NCBI RefSeq assembly: GCF_018860425.1
Contig: NZ_JAHKPI010000025.1
Coordinates: 404,524-468,523, forward strand
Length of the DNA stretch: 64,000 nt
Direction: 5' to 3'
Source: Marinobacter sp. F3R08
GTDB lineage: Bacteria; Pseudomonadota; Gammaproteobacteria; Pseudomonadales; Oleiphilaceae
In this document: positions 52,134 to 61,432 of the stretch, in pieces
How the letters are laid out: every line of letters starts with the position of its first letter
How positions within the stretch are numbered: position 1 is the stretch's first letter
Translations under genes and position numbers: made by a program
Notes under the pieces: model-generated
The model's input: the letters and a program-made list of their open reading frames with translations, nothing else
Databases searched by the model: none
Told to the model about the DNA's origin: nothing

Positions 52134-53270
52134 ATGCCGCAGCAGGAATTACCCAAGCCAATTCTTTTTGTAATTGACCACTTTCGCAATCCCAACGCTG
52201 GCACAGAAGGACAGATGTTCAATCTGATAAACGGATTGGATAGGTCCAGGTATGAGCCGACTCTTCTGGTATTTCGGGATTCCGAATATCTGCAAAAAAA
52301 CGGCTTTCCCTGTGAGTACCATGTATTGGGAAGCACACGCTTGTTTTCTCCCAGTACCTGGACAGAGCTTTGGAAAATGGCCCGTAAGTTCCGGGCGTCC
52401 GGAGTTCGCCTTGCGCATGTGTTTTTTAACGATCCTTCCGTCATTTGCCCACCGGTATTTCGCCTGAATGGTATTAAAACCATTATCAGCAGGCGGGACA
52501 TGGGCTACTGGTACACACCGGTCTATCGTTCCATGCTCGCTGTGACCGGGCGGTTCGTTTCCGCTGCGATAACAAACAGCGAAGCAGTTCGGCAAATAAC
52601 AGCGAGCTCTGAGTGGCTCGACCTGTCACGGATTCATGTTATCTATAATGGATACTCTGGGCGAGAAACGAATCATGAACTACCTGCCGACCTTGCAGAA
52701 CTTCGAAGAAAACATCCGGACGCTCTGTTTGCCGGGCTGGTGGCGAATATCAGGCCGATCAAGCGTTTGGAAGATGCCATCGGGGCTGTTGGCCAGCTTC
52801 GCTCAGGCAATCATGATCTGCATCTGATTTTGATTGGCGACGGTGATCAAACCAATCTTCGTCTTCTTGCTTCGGAGCTAGGCGTTGCTGAAAAGGTGCA
52901 TTTCCTTGGTCCCAGGGTTGATGTAAAAGCTTGTCTCAAGGCTCTGGATATCGGGCTGTTGTGCTCAGAGTCTGAAGGGTTCTCCAATGCTATTGTTGAG
53001 TACATGCAGGCGGGCCTGCCCGTGGTCTGCAGCAGAGTTGGGGGTAACCCGGAAGCAGTCGAGGATGGTGAGACCGGCTTCTTGTACCCTTGCGGTGATG
53101 TCGAGGTTTTGGCAAACCATCTGCGGATGTTGAGTGATAATAGTGAATTGCGCCAGCGGATCGGCGACAATGCCCTCATCAGTGCCAGGGAACGTTTCAG
53201 TATGGAGGCTATGGTGGCCAGGCATCAGGATATCTATGAAAAGCTAACGCACCCGGGGAGTACCAGTTGA
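52134..53270 (+). CDS. Family 4 glycosyltransferase
   Basis: A 378-aa GT-B enzyme, first of an uninterrupted plus-strand run to the window end. Features are VIDHFRNPNAGTEGQMFNLI, GLVANIRPIKRLEDAI, ILIGDGDQTNLRLLA and the E-x7-E element CSESEGFSNAIVEYMQAGLPVVC. AGGAAG lies before the ATG at 52134. A GGGGGTAGGTGG sequence at 51925-51936, in the leader about 200 bases upstream, faintly recalls the ops element of RfaH-controlled operons. Linkage is unknown. Confidence 0.9.
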   Translation: MPQQELPKPILFVIDHFRNPNAGTEGQMFNLINGLDRSRYEPTLLVFRDSEYLQKNGFPCEYHVLGSTRLFSPSTWTELWKMARKFRASGVRLAHVFFNDPSVICPPVFRLNGIKTIISRRDMGYWYTPVYRSMLAVTGRFVSAAITNSEAVRQITASSEWLDLSRIHVIYNGYSGRETNHELPADLAELRRKHPDALFAGLVANIRPIKRLEDAIGAVGQLRSGNHDLHLILIGDGDQTNLRLLASELGVAEKVHFLGPRVDVKACLKALDIGLLCSESEGFSNAIVEYMQAGLPVVCSRVGGNPEAVEDGETGFLYPCGDVEVLANHLRMLSDNSELRQRIGDNALISARERFSMEAMVARHQDIYEKLTHPGSTS

Positions 53271-54298
53271 TGGGTATGTCCTCAAAAACAGTCCGCACAC
53301 TTGGTCCATTGGGTGGCTACCAGATTGCTCGGCTGATCTGTAAGAATCAGCCCCGTATCCTTATGTACCATCGTTTCTCCAGTGCCCCTTTGAAGGGCTG
53401 GGCGAGCCCCGAGTATTTTGAAGAGCAAGTCAGGTATATCCGGCAGCATTACACGCCTTATTCATTGGCAGGGTTGATGGAGTATCAACGTAACCATGGC
53501 CGAATGCCTTCGAATGCGGTTGTCATTACGGTAGATGACGGCTACCGGGATTTTTACGAGTACGCGTTTCCTGTTCTTCAGCGCTACAGTGTTCCGGCCA
53601 CTCTCTTTGCGACCACAGGTTTTATAGAAAGGCGATTGTGGTTATGGCCAGACAAGATTACCTGGATGTTGGAGCAGGTAACGCGAATTGATAGGGAAAT
53701 CAGTATTGGTGCCGTTCCCATAAAAGCCGGAGTTATTGATAGTGTTCTGCGCGGTGAACTTTGGAAACAATGGGTTGAACATGCCCTTTCTCTGCCCGAC
53801 GATCAAAAACATAAATTTATCTCATCTCTGGCAGAGGCGCTTCAGGTAACTTTGCCAGACATGATACCAAAAGCTTTTGCGCCGCTGAGCTGGGATGAGT
53901 TACGGCAAATGCAGAGCGCCGGAATTGAGATTGGTGGGCATACGGTGACCCATCCCTCCCTGGGCCGAGTCACCAAAGCTCAGGCAAGGGATGAAATATT
54001 TGGTTGTCGTGATGCTCTGAATCAACATCTCGGCGAGAAAAATCGCACCTTTTGCTATCCGAACGGCCAACCGGAGGACGTCCAGGACTTTCTTCCTGCA
54101 TTGGTACAAGAAGCCGGTTTTCTTGGTGCCGTTACGGCATTCCCCGATGCACTGGGTGTAAACGAGAGGTATCTGATGCGAAGGCACGCGAGTGGCGATA
54201 ACATGTTTCAGTTTTACAAGGCCGTATCCGGCGTCGAATTACTTGGGCATCGGATGCGACGGAACTACTGCCTTCAACCCGGCGCCTCAGTGATATGA
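53270..54298 (+). CDS. Polysaccharide deacetylase (NodB-type)
   Basis: About 342 aa from the ATG at 53270, which overlaps the previous stop; GGGGAG lies at 53255-53260. The deacetylase domain shows ILMYHRFS, VVITVDDGYRDFYEYAFPVL with the catalytic Asp pair, IGGHTVTHPSLGRV with metal histidines and FCYPNGQPEDV. It has no signal peptide. It is the second deacetylase in the locus and differs in subgroup from the one at 42397, so two different acetyl groups or stages may be handled. Joined to the next gene by ATGA. Confidence 0.87.
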   Translation: MGMSSKTVRTLGPLGGYQIARLICKNQPRILMYHRFSSAPLKGWASPEYFEEQVRYIRQHYTPYSLAGLMEYQRNHGRMPSNAVVITVDDGYRDFYEYAFPVLQRYSVPATLFATTGFIERRLWLWPDKITWMLEQVTRIDREISIGAVPIKAGVIDSVLRGELWKQWVEHALSLPDDQKHKFISSLAEALQVTLPDMIPKAFAPLSWDELRQMQSAGIEIGGHTVTHPSLGRVTKAQARDEIFGCRDALNQHLGEKNRTFCYPNGQPEDVQDFLPALVQEAGFLGAVTAFPDALGVNERYLMRRHASGDNMFQFYKAVSGVELLGHRMRRNYCLQPGASVI

Positions 54299-55674
54299 AA
54301 CAGGGTGTGATGGCGACCGGCGGCTATAAAGAACAGACGACTGGCTGGCCAGGCTTGAGCGTACGGACCGTAAGTCAGTTCACTTTTGCCATGTACCTGT
54401 ATTTTATTCTGGACTTTTTCCTTCGGTTTCCCGCTCGAATCCCGGGTTATGGTTCCCTCAGGCCGACATTGCTCGTGGTCGCTTTCATCAGCCTTCTTTT
54501 ATTCGCTCAACGGAACAAACTGAAAGGTCGGTTTGAAGATCCGATTTTCAAGTCGATTTTTGTGTTGTTGGGGTATATCGTCTTCAGCCTGCCGTTGGTT
54601 GAGTGGCCTGGCAGTGTGGTGCGGGGCAGTATTGATCCTTTCATTAAAGCAGTTGTCTTCCTGTTTTTCACTGCCCTGATCATAGACACCGAGCGGCGAT
54701 TGAAGTGGTTCGTTGGTGTTTTCGTGTTCTGCCAGGTGTTTCGTACATTGGAACCACTTTTCCTCCATGTGACACAAGGGTATTGGGGAAGCGCCACGCA
54801 TCTTGGTGGAGGAGATTTTGCTGCACGACTGGCAGGCGCTCCCGCGGATGTCATCAACCCCAACGAACTGGGTTTTGTGATTGTTACCGCCATTCCGTTC
54901 CTCCATTACCTGTTGTGGCCTATGGGGTGGAAATCCAAGTGTTTATATATGGCTATTATGCCAGCGATGTTCTATGCGTTGATTCTGACCATGTCCAGGG
55001 GGGCCTTTATAGCGCTTCTGGTTGTTGCGTTTCTGGTGTTCAAGGAATCGCGACATAAGATGGGGTTGATCGTTATGGCTGTTGTCCTTGTGGTTGCAGC
55101 CTTTAGTGTTATGACGCCGATTCAGAAAGACCGTTATCTGTCTCTAGTGGATAGTGATACAAAAGGAGCAGCAACGGCAGAAGGTCGTCTGAGGGGAATG
55201 GTAGGAGAGTTCAAGCTAGGTCTTACTCGACCTGTGGTGGGCCATGGCCTTGGAACAACGCCGGAAGCGAAGTTTCATAAACTGGGTAGAACCAAGGCCA
55301 GTCATAACCTCTACGCGGAGCTGATGATTGAGTTGGGGCTGATCGGGTTTGTGATTTTTCTATGGTTTCTCTATCAGATCGCTCGGAAGCTGTCCGTTGT
55401 CCGGTCGCAATTCCAGGTCCTGACCAAGCAAGTCCAATGTTATTATTCCCGGTTAAATAAATGTCTTATTGCGGTGTTCTGGATGTACGCTGTATATAGC
55501 CTGAATTACTGGGGGTTGTCCCAATACTACTGGTATCTCTTTGGTGGCCTGGTGATTGCGTTCGGGCGATTGGTTGCACTGGAACAGAATGGATTTAGCG
55601 ATCAAACAGAAGGTAAGAGCAGTCATCGAAGCAAGGTCACGTCCCGCTATCCTTTGGCCGAACGTATAAGGTGA
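54295..55674 (+). CDS. O-antigen ligase/polymerase (Wzy/WaaL family) membrane protein
   Basis: A 459-aa inner-membrane protein with about eleven hydrophobic helices. The Wzy_C (O-antigen ligase) signature is present: a periplasmic loop with the region TMSRGAFIALL, then GHGLGTTPEAKF and KASHNLYAELMIELGLIGF carrying the conserved His-Asn. In a locus with its own Wzx flippase it is best read as the repeat-unit polymerase. It begins inside an ATGA overlap with the deacetylase gene. The exosortase family was considered and rejected because its Cys/Arg/His pattern is absent. Confidence 0.87.
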   Translation: MKQGVMATGGYKEQTTGWPGLSVRTVSQFTFAMYLYFILDFFLRFPARIPGYGSLRPTLLVVAFISLLLFAQRNKLKGRFEDPIFKSIFVLLGYIVFSLPLVEWPGSVVRGSIDPFIKAVVFLFFTALIIDTERRLKWFVGVFVFCQVFRTLEPLFLHVTQGYWGSATHLGGGDFAARLAGAPADVINPNELGFVIVTAIPFLHYLLWPMGWKSKCLYMAIMPAMFYALILTMSRGAFIALLVVAFLVFKESRHKMGLIVMAVVLVVAAFSVMTPIQKDRYLSLVDSDTKGAATAEGRLRGMVGEFKLGLTRPVVGHGLGTTPEAKFHKLGRTKASHNLYAELMIELGLIGFVIFLWFLYQIARKLSVVRSQFQVLTKQVQCYYSRLNKCLIAVFWMYAVYSLNYWGLSQYYWYLFGGLVIAFGRLVALEQNGFSDQTEGKSSHRSKVTSRYPLAERIR

Positions 55675-55824
55675 TCGTGGGTTTCGCGATCGCCTGTCCC
55701 ATTAGATCTCAAAGGTGCCAGGAAACAATTATCAGCGTTTCGTATGTCGTCTTGAAGAATAGGATCTTGGTGTTATGTTTTTGATCGTATTTTAAAGAAT
55801 AACCAGCCGATAGCAGGTAGAAAA

Positions 55825-56718
55825 ATGAACGGTTCAGGGAAGATGTTAGTTTCCGTGTTGGTGCCGGCCTTCAACCGAGCCGCGTATATCAGAGAAACCG
55901 TGGAGTCGGTACTTTTTCAGGACTACCCCCAGGTAGAGTTGATTGTCGTGGATGACGGCTCTACCGATGGAACCTATGAGATTCTTGAAGACTATGCGCA
56001 GAGGGGAGAACTCAAGCTTCTAACCCATCCAGGCCACGCAAACCGTGGACAATCAGCCGCATTGAATCGAGCACTCGATAATGCATCCGGAGAGCTGATA
56101 GCCATCCTCGATAGCGATGATATTTTCCTGCCTGGGAAGCTTAGCGCTCAAGTGGACTTCCTTCAGAAGCATCCCGAAGTGGGGCTGGTTTATGGAATGG
56201 GTGAAGCGGTCGATGAGAATGGGCATTGGCTTTATAACATTCACTCGCCAGACCACATCGAACCGAATGATCCGAACGCGGTATTGCTGGATTGTTATTT
56301 CTCTTTGCCCGTGAACTCACTGGTGCGCCGCTCAGTTTATGATCAGATTGGAGGATTTGAGGAAGAGTTTCGAGCCGCCCAGGATCACGATATGCTGATT
56401 CGGGTTGCGGAGGCAACCACGTTGGCATTCATTCCAGTCAAGGTTTTCCAATATCGCCGCCACAATGACTCGATTAGCACGAAAGGCCAGAGGAAACGAT
56501 GGCTGAATGGTTTTGAAATACTTCGCCGTGCGCAGAGTCGATACTCCTATAACAAGTCCACCGTTCGAAAGCGCCGCGCTTTGCTTAACTTCAGAATGGC
56601 CCAGGTGTGCTGGCGCGAGAACCAACGGGTTACTGCTATTGGGCACCTGTTAAAAGCGGGAGTGCTTGATCCGGCTCGTGCATTGAAGGTGCTTTCTGGC
56701 CAGGAAAAGGTCAATTAG
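55825..56718 (+). CDS. Family 2 glycosyltransferase
   Basis: A 297-aa soluble GT-A enzyme. The start is ATG at 55825 with AGGTAG upstream. Sequence features are VSVLVPAFNRAAYIRETVES, LIVVDDGSTDGTYEIL, the DxD motif LIAILDSDDIFLPGKL and AAQDHDMLIRVAEAT. A C-terminal basic helical tail could attach it to the membrane. It follows a 150-base gap that may hold a promoter (TTGAAG with TATGTT 16 bases on, near 55753-55780), so a new transcript could begin here. Confidence 0.9.
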   Translation: MNGSGKMLVSVLVPAFNRAAYIRETVESVLFQDYPQVELIVVDDGSTDGTYEILEDYAQRGELKLLTHPGHANRGQSAALNRALDNASGELIAILDSDDIFLPGKLSAQVDFLQKHPEVGLVYGMGEAVDENGHWLYNIHSPDHIEPNDPNAVLLDCYFSLPVNSLVRRSVYDQIGGFEEEFRAAQDHDMLIRVAEATTLAFIPVKVFQYRRHNDSISTKGQRKRWLNGFEILRRAQSRYSYNKSTVRKRRALLNFRMAQVCWRENQRVTAIGHLLKAGVLDPARALKVLSGQEKVN

Positions 56719-56777
56719 GATAGCGGCCCCACTGAAGACCTGGCGTTAGGAGCACTTGTGAAAGGAGTTGTAAGTCA

Positions 56778-57920
56778 GTGAAGATTCTGATGACTGCGTT
56801 GCAGCCTGGAGGTGGCATACGCACTTTCTTTCGGTACGTGTACGGGCAGCCGGTTTTCGAGGGTTTTAGTTTTACCCTTGTCGCCCCAGATAACGGTGAG
56901 TTAGCGGATTTTCTATCAACAGTCCTCCCGTCAGGCCGTATTGAGGTAGTCGCTGCCTGTCCAGGTAAAGCCAATTTCATGAAGCAGGTACGTCAACTGG
57001 CCCGCAAGCACGAGTACGATCTTGTGCATTCCCATGGTTTTTCAGCCGGATTGCTATCTCAGGTGGCGTTAACTGGCAACCCTGTGCCTCATCTCATGAC
57101 AGGGCATGATATGTTTACCGCGCCTTTGTTTGTCGGGTTCAAGGGCCGTGTAAAACGTCTATTGATGGGGCAACTGTTTAACCGAATCACTGCGGTGCAT
57201 ACAGTAACGGAGGATGCGAAGCGTAATTTCCTGGAATTTTTTCCCGGAGTTCCCGACGAGCGAATCCATCCCATTCTTCATGGTATCGATGCAGAGTTTT
57301 TTCAGACCGGAAAAGCGCTGGATATCAGGAAAGATATTGGTTTGCCTGACGAGGCGCCATTGATCGGCTTTTTTGGGCGCTTCATGAGCCCCAAGGGATT
57401 TAAAATTCTGGTGGATGCCATGGATATTGTTCACAGGCAGATGAAGGACGCTCCAATGCCTCATGTCGTGACATTTGGCTGGGGGGGCTTTATTCGGGAA
57501 GACTATGCCTATCTTGAGACGTTAGGACTGGGAGACTATTTCCATCAGATGCCCCAAACGGACGACATGCCAGGTGCCTTGAGAGGCGTCGACCTGGTTG
57601 CCATGCCGTCTCGATGGGAAGCGTGCGGACTTCTTGCCATGGAGGCGTTATCAGCCGGGGTACCCGTGGTTGGTAGTAACGCTATTGGCCTCCGGGAAGT
57701 GCTTGACGGCAGTCCGGCGGTTCAGGTTCCGGTCGGGAATGCCCCGGCACTGGCAGACGTTTTGGTGGCAGAGATTCAGGACATCGGGCGTCGAAGATCA
57801 CGTTTCGAGGCCTATCAGCCAATCGCCGTAAAGCGATTTGGTATTGAACGGCCCGTCCAACATCTCGCCGAGTTATACGTGACAGTTGCCGCCAAGAATC
57901 GCTTAACGAAGGCTGTTTAA
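56778..57920 (+). CDS. Family 4 glycosyltransferase
   Basis: A 380-aa GT-B enzyme starting with GTG at 56778 (AAGGAG at 56762-56767), which yields MKILMTALQPGGGIRTFF. It shows the glycine-rich acceptor loop (GGGIRTF), HSHGFSAGLLSQV, IGFFGRFMSPKGFKILVDAM and SRWEACGLLAMEALSAGVPVVG with the E-x7-E residues. It ends four bases before the flippase gene. Sugar donor and linkage are unknown. Confidence 0.9.
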   Translation: MKILMTALQPGGGIRTFFRYVYGQPVFEGFSFTLVAPDNGELADFLSTVLPSGRIEVVAACPGKANFMKQVRQLARKHEYDLVHSHGFSAGLLSQVALTGNPVPHLMTGHDMFTAPLFVGFKGRVKRLLMGQLFNRITAVHTVTEDAKRNFLEFFPGVPDERIHPILHGIDAEFFQTGKALDIRKDIGLPDEAPLIGFFGRFMSPKGFKILVDAMDIVHRQMKDAPMPHVVTFGWGGFIREDYAYLETLGLGDYFHQMPQTDDMPGALRGVDLVAMPSRWEACGLLAMEALSAGVPVVGSNAIGLREVLDGSPAVQVPVGNAPALADVLVAEIQDIGRRRSRFEAYQPIAVKRFGIERPVQHLAELYVTVAAKNRLTKAV

Positions 57921-57923
57921 TTA

Positions 57924-59447
57924 ATGTTAAAACGAGTTTTAGTTAATACCGGGTCCAATGTTGCTCAGCTTGTAGTCAGCATGGTGGCAACATTCATTAT
58001 GGCGCCGATTTATCTGAAACTGATGGGGCACCACGACTATGGCCTGCGAGAGATGGTGCTTGCGCTTGTCGGGTATATGGGAATGCTGGACTTAGGCATG
58101 CGCCCAACTGTGAGCCGGTTCGCGTCTTTGCATAATGCCCAAAACGACCGCCAGTCTTTATTGACGGTCTACGGGACCAGCCTGGTATTTATGACGTTGG
58201 TTGGAGTAGTTCTTGGTTTGTTTTTCTGGATTTGGGCGCTGTCCTTCCCCGAAATACTTAACCCGCAAGGTATGGAGGAAGATACCAAGTACACATTGTT
58301 TCTTTTGCTGGTAGGTGCTCAGCTAATGTTTTTATTCCCGGGCTTTGTTTGTGAGAGTTTTCTTGAGGGTCTTCAGCGTTATTATTTAAAAAATATTATA
58401 AATATTTTTTCCATCATATTTATTTCTGTTCTGGCATACAACTACATGAACCCGGCCAATGGATTGGCGCTCTTGGCTTTTTTGGCAGCCGTCACGACCT
58501 TAATAAAACTAATACTTTTTTCGGTCATACTTATGCGGCCAATGGTAGGCGCCATCTATCCGAATTTGAGTCTCTTTTCTCGCCAAAAGTTGAGAGAGAT
58601 GCTGATTTTTGGTTTTAAATCGTTTATTCAGGGTGCAGCTGGAAAAGTGGAGAAAATGTCCGATAGGATTATTATCGGCACACTTATGAGCCCGGCAATG
58701 ATTCCTGTGTATACGATACCGGCTACACTGGTAACTTATATGGCAACAATAAGTATGACATTGAGTCATACCTTCATGCCATTATTCAGTGACCTTGATG
58801 CAAGGGGTGAGCAGGAAAAAAGTAAAACTGTTTATCTTCTGGCTAGCAAATTTTTGGTGGCTTTGGTTGTACCGATGGGGGTTGGCATCGCTCTCATAGG
58901 AGGGCCTTTTATTGCCATCTGGATGAGCGGTCAGTTTGATCCAGCCCTGGTCGATGCAATTCTTGGTCTCCTCGTGGTCTACATGGGCGTTCCAAAGCTC
59001 AATCCGTTTGCCAGTCGTTATCTGACCGCGATTAACAAACACGTTATTTTTGCGAAGGTGGCGCCTCCCGCGGCGCTTTTCAATCTGGGCCTTAGCATCT
59101 GGCTGGTTCTGGAGTACGGTGTTATCGGTGCTGCGTTGGGTTCGGTATTGCCTGTGTTTGTCGTAACGCCAATATTCCTAAAGGTAGTTTCTGATAATTT
59201 AGGAATCACGATGCTTCAGTATGTGAAGCATGCGATCTTGCCGGCCATTATTCCGGTAGCGGCTATGGGCGGAGGCTTGGCGTGGTGGCGGATTGAGCAC
59301 GGGCTGAACAGCTATCTGGATATTATCGCGGCCGTTGTAGTGTCTGTGGTGGTGTATGGCGTATTGTACTGGTGTATTTCCATTCGGAAGGAAGAACGTG
59401 ACGTACTGATGCGGCTTTTGCCTGAGCGTTTCAGGAAAAGTGTATAA
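57924..59447 (+). CDS. Wzx-type polysaccharide flippase
   Basis: A 507-aa membrane protein of the MATE/MOP superfamily with about 12-14 hydrophobic helices. N-terminal sequence ATFIMAPIYLKLMGHHDYGLREMVLALVGY and the LDLGMRPTVSRF segment are typical of RfbX/Wzx proteins. It moves the undecaprenyl-linked repeat unit across the inner membrane for polymerisation. Together with the Wzy-like, chain-length and export proteins it completes a Wzx/Wzy-dependent system. It lies close behind a glycosyltransferase and before asnB. Confidence 0.88.
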   Translation: MLKRVLVNTGSNVAQLVVSMVATFIMAPIYLKLMGHHDYGLREMVLALVGYMGMLDLGMRPTVSRFASLHNAQNDRQSLLTVYGTSLVFMTLVGVVLGLFFWIWALSFPEILNPQGMEEDTKYTLFLLLVGAQLMFLFPGFVCESFLEGLQRYYLKNIINIFSIIFISVLAYNYMNPANGLALLAFLAAVTTLIKLILFSVILMRPMVGAIYPNLSLFSRQKLREMLIFGFKSFIQGAAGKVEKMSDRIIIGTLMSPAMIPVYTIPATLVTYMATISMTLSHTFMPLFSDLDARGEQEKSKTVYLLASKFLVALVVPMGVGIALIGGPFIAIWMSGQFDPALVDAILGLLVVYMGVPKLNPFASRYLTAINKHVIFAKVAPPAALFNLGLSIWLVLEYGVIGAALGSVLPVFVVTPIFLKVVSDNLGITMLQYVKHAILPAIIPVAAMGGGLAWWRIEHGLNSYLDIIAAVVVSVVVYGVLYWCISIRKEERDVLMRLLPERFRKSV

Positions 59448-59464
59448 GAAAGGGAGTTTTCAGA

Positions 59465-61432
59465 ATGTGTGGTTTTGCGGGATTTGCTGGCCCTGAGTTG
59501 CTGGGCAGCAGAAGCCAAACTGAATCAGTACTGAGTGCAATGGGGCAGGCTATTCGGCACAGGGGGCCGGATGCGGGAGGTGTCTGGTTTGACGGGGAGT
59601 TGCGTTTGGGGCTGGTTCATCGCCGTCTTTCCATTATCGACCTGTCTGAACTTGGTGCCCAACCCATGGCATCCGAATCCGGTCGTTACGTTATATCCTT
59701 TAACGGTGAGATCTATAATTTCCGTAGGCTGAAAGCGGAACTGGAAACACTTGGTGCCCGGTTTCGTGGCCATTCCGATACAGAAGTCATGCTTGCCGCC
59801 TTTGAGGCATGGGGGGTGGGGCAGGCATTGGGTCGCTTTAACGGGATGTTTGCCTTTGCCTTGGCAGACAGACACCAACGCAAGCTATATCTTGCCCGGG
59901 ACCGGATGGGAGAAAAGCCGTTGTACTATGGCTGGCAGGGGCACACGCTTCTGTTCGGTTCGGAACTCAAGGCCCTTACCTGTCATCCATCCTGGAAAGG
60001 TGAAGTTAATCGTGGTGCTTTGCCGCTATTGCTGCGCCACAACTTCATTCCAGCACCTCACTCGATCTATACCGGTATCAATAAACTGCCTCCTGCGTCA
60101 TTCATCAGTCTGGATCTGACTAAGCTGGAGCCCGGAAAACTGCCTGCCCCCGCTCTCTATTGGCATCTTGAAAGTCAGTTTTCATCTGACCGGGAGTGGA
60201 CTTTTGAAGGCGCCTCTTCCCATCTCGAACAATTACTGGAGGAAGTGGTCGGTGATCAGATGGTTTCGGACGTCCCCTTGGGAGCGTTTTTGTCCGGTGG
60301 CGTGGATTCTTCCACCATTGTGGCGCTGATGCAGAAGCAGGCAAGCCAGCCTGTCAGGACGTTCAGCATTGGTTTCAATGAAGACGGGTTCAATGAAGCT
60401 GAGCATGCGGCGGCGGTCGCGAATCATCTGGGCACGAATCATACGGAATTATATGTAACAGAGCAGAATGCAAGGGAGTTGGTGCCGTCTTTGCCACAGA
60501 TATACGACGAACCGTTTGCGGACTCCTCCCAGTTACCTACGTATCTCGTTAGTGAGATGACTCGCAAACACGTAACGGTGGCATTGTCGGGTGATGGCGG
60601 TGACGAGCTTTTTTGTGGCTATACGCGTTATCCCAGCATGTTGCGTGGTTGGCAACGGCGTGGTTCGCTTGGATCACGCCTCAAAAGCCTCTCCGGTCGT
60701 TTGCCATCCGGTTTGACCGCCCACGCGATAAGGGCCCTGGTTCCGTCTCAGAAAGGGCGCAGTGTGGAAGCAATTCAGTTTCGTATCGCCCGGGCCAGAG
60801 CCATTGCTTCTGCAAGGAGTCTGTCTGAGTTCTATCGGCAATCTGTGTCTCTCTGGGCTGATCCGGGCATGGCACTGGTAGAACCAGGTGAGAGTGATTA
60901 CGGGCTTACGGGACCACTTCCGGACCAGGTCAGCGACAATGAGCTGAAAACCCTGATGTGGCGCGATCTGAATTGGTACCTGCCAGATGATATTCTGACT
61001 AAAGTGGACCGCGCGGCGATGGCCTGCAGCCTGGAAACCCGTATTCCCATGTTGGACCACAGGGTAGTGTCATTTGCCATGGGGCTGCCTGTCTCCTTAA
61101 ATATGAATGGAAATATTGGTAAACAGGTTCTCCGGTCCGTGCTTTATCGCCATGTGCCAAGGGAGATGATTGATCGGCCGAAGCAGGGCTTTGCCGTTCC
61201 GGTAGGGGCCTGGCTGAGAGGTGGGTTGCGAGAGTGGGCGGAAGAGTTGCTGGAGCCGGCCAGATTGCGTGAGCAGGGGTATTGGAAGGCAGACATGGTT
61301 CGGCAGGTTTGGCGCGAACATCTATCAGGTCGAGAGGACTACAGTTCCGAGTTGTGGGGTATTTTGATGCTTCAGGCCTGGTTGGCTAACAAAGACAGTG
61401 CGAACCTTATCTCTTCAAATGGGTTAACGTGA
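59465..61432 (+). CDS. asnB: Glutamine-hydrolysing asparagine synthase-like amidotransferase
   Basis: A 655-aa AsnB-type enzyme. The N-terminal nucleophile glutaminase begins MCGFAGFAG with the catalytic Cys2 and includes HRGPDAGG, VHRRLSIIDLS and SFNGEIYNF. The synthetase half carries the PP-loop FLSGGVDSSTIVALM, VALSGDGGDELFCGYTRY and DDILTKVDRAAMACSLETRIPMLDHR. In polysaccharide loci such proteins often amidate a carboxyl group on a sugar, for example a uronic acid, instead of making asparagine. The stop is directly followed by the ATG of the ATP-grasp gene. Confidence 0.92.
   Translation: MCGFAGFAGPELLGSRSQTESVLSAMGQAIRHRGPDAGGVWFDGELRLGLVHRRLSIIDLSELGAQPMASESGRYVISFNGEIYNFRRLKAELETLGARFRGHSDTEVMLAAFEAWGVGQALGRFNGMFAFALADRHQRKLYLARDRMGEKPLYYGWQGHTLLFGSELKALTCHPSWKGEVNRGALPLLLRHNFIPAPHSIYTGINKLPPASFISLDLTKLEPGKLPAPALYWHLESQFSSDREWTFEGASSHLEQLLEEVVGDQMVSDVPLGAFLSGGVDSSTIVALMQKQASQPVRTFSIGFNEDGFNEAEHAAAVANHLGTNHTELYVTEQNARELVPSLPQIYDEPFADSSQLPTYLVSEMTRKHVTVALSGDGGDELFCGYTRYPSMLRGWQRRGSLGSRLKSLSGRLPSGLTAHAIRALVPSQKGRSVEAIQFRIARARAIASARSLSEFYRQSVSLWADPGMALVEPGESDYGLTGPLPDQVSDNELKTLMWRDLNWYLPDDILTKVDRAAMACSLETRIPMLDHRVVSFAMGLPVSLNMNGNIGKQVLRSVLYRHVPREMIDRPKQGFAVPVGAWLRGGLREWAEELLEPARLREQGYWKADMVRQVWREHLSGREDYSSELWGILMLQAWLANKDSANLISSNGLT

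Noticed and set aside
54295..55674. Multi-spanning membrane protein as the missing exosortase
   Set aside because: It carries the O-antigen ligase signature and lacks the Cys/Arg/His arrangement of exosortases.
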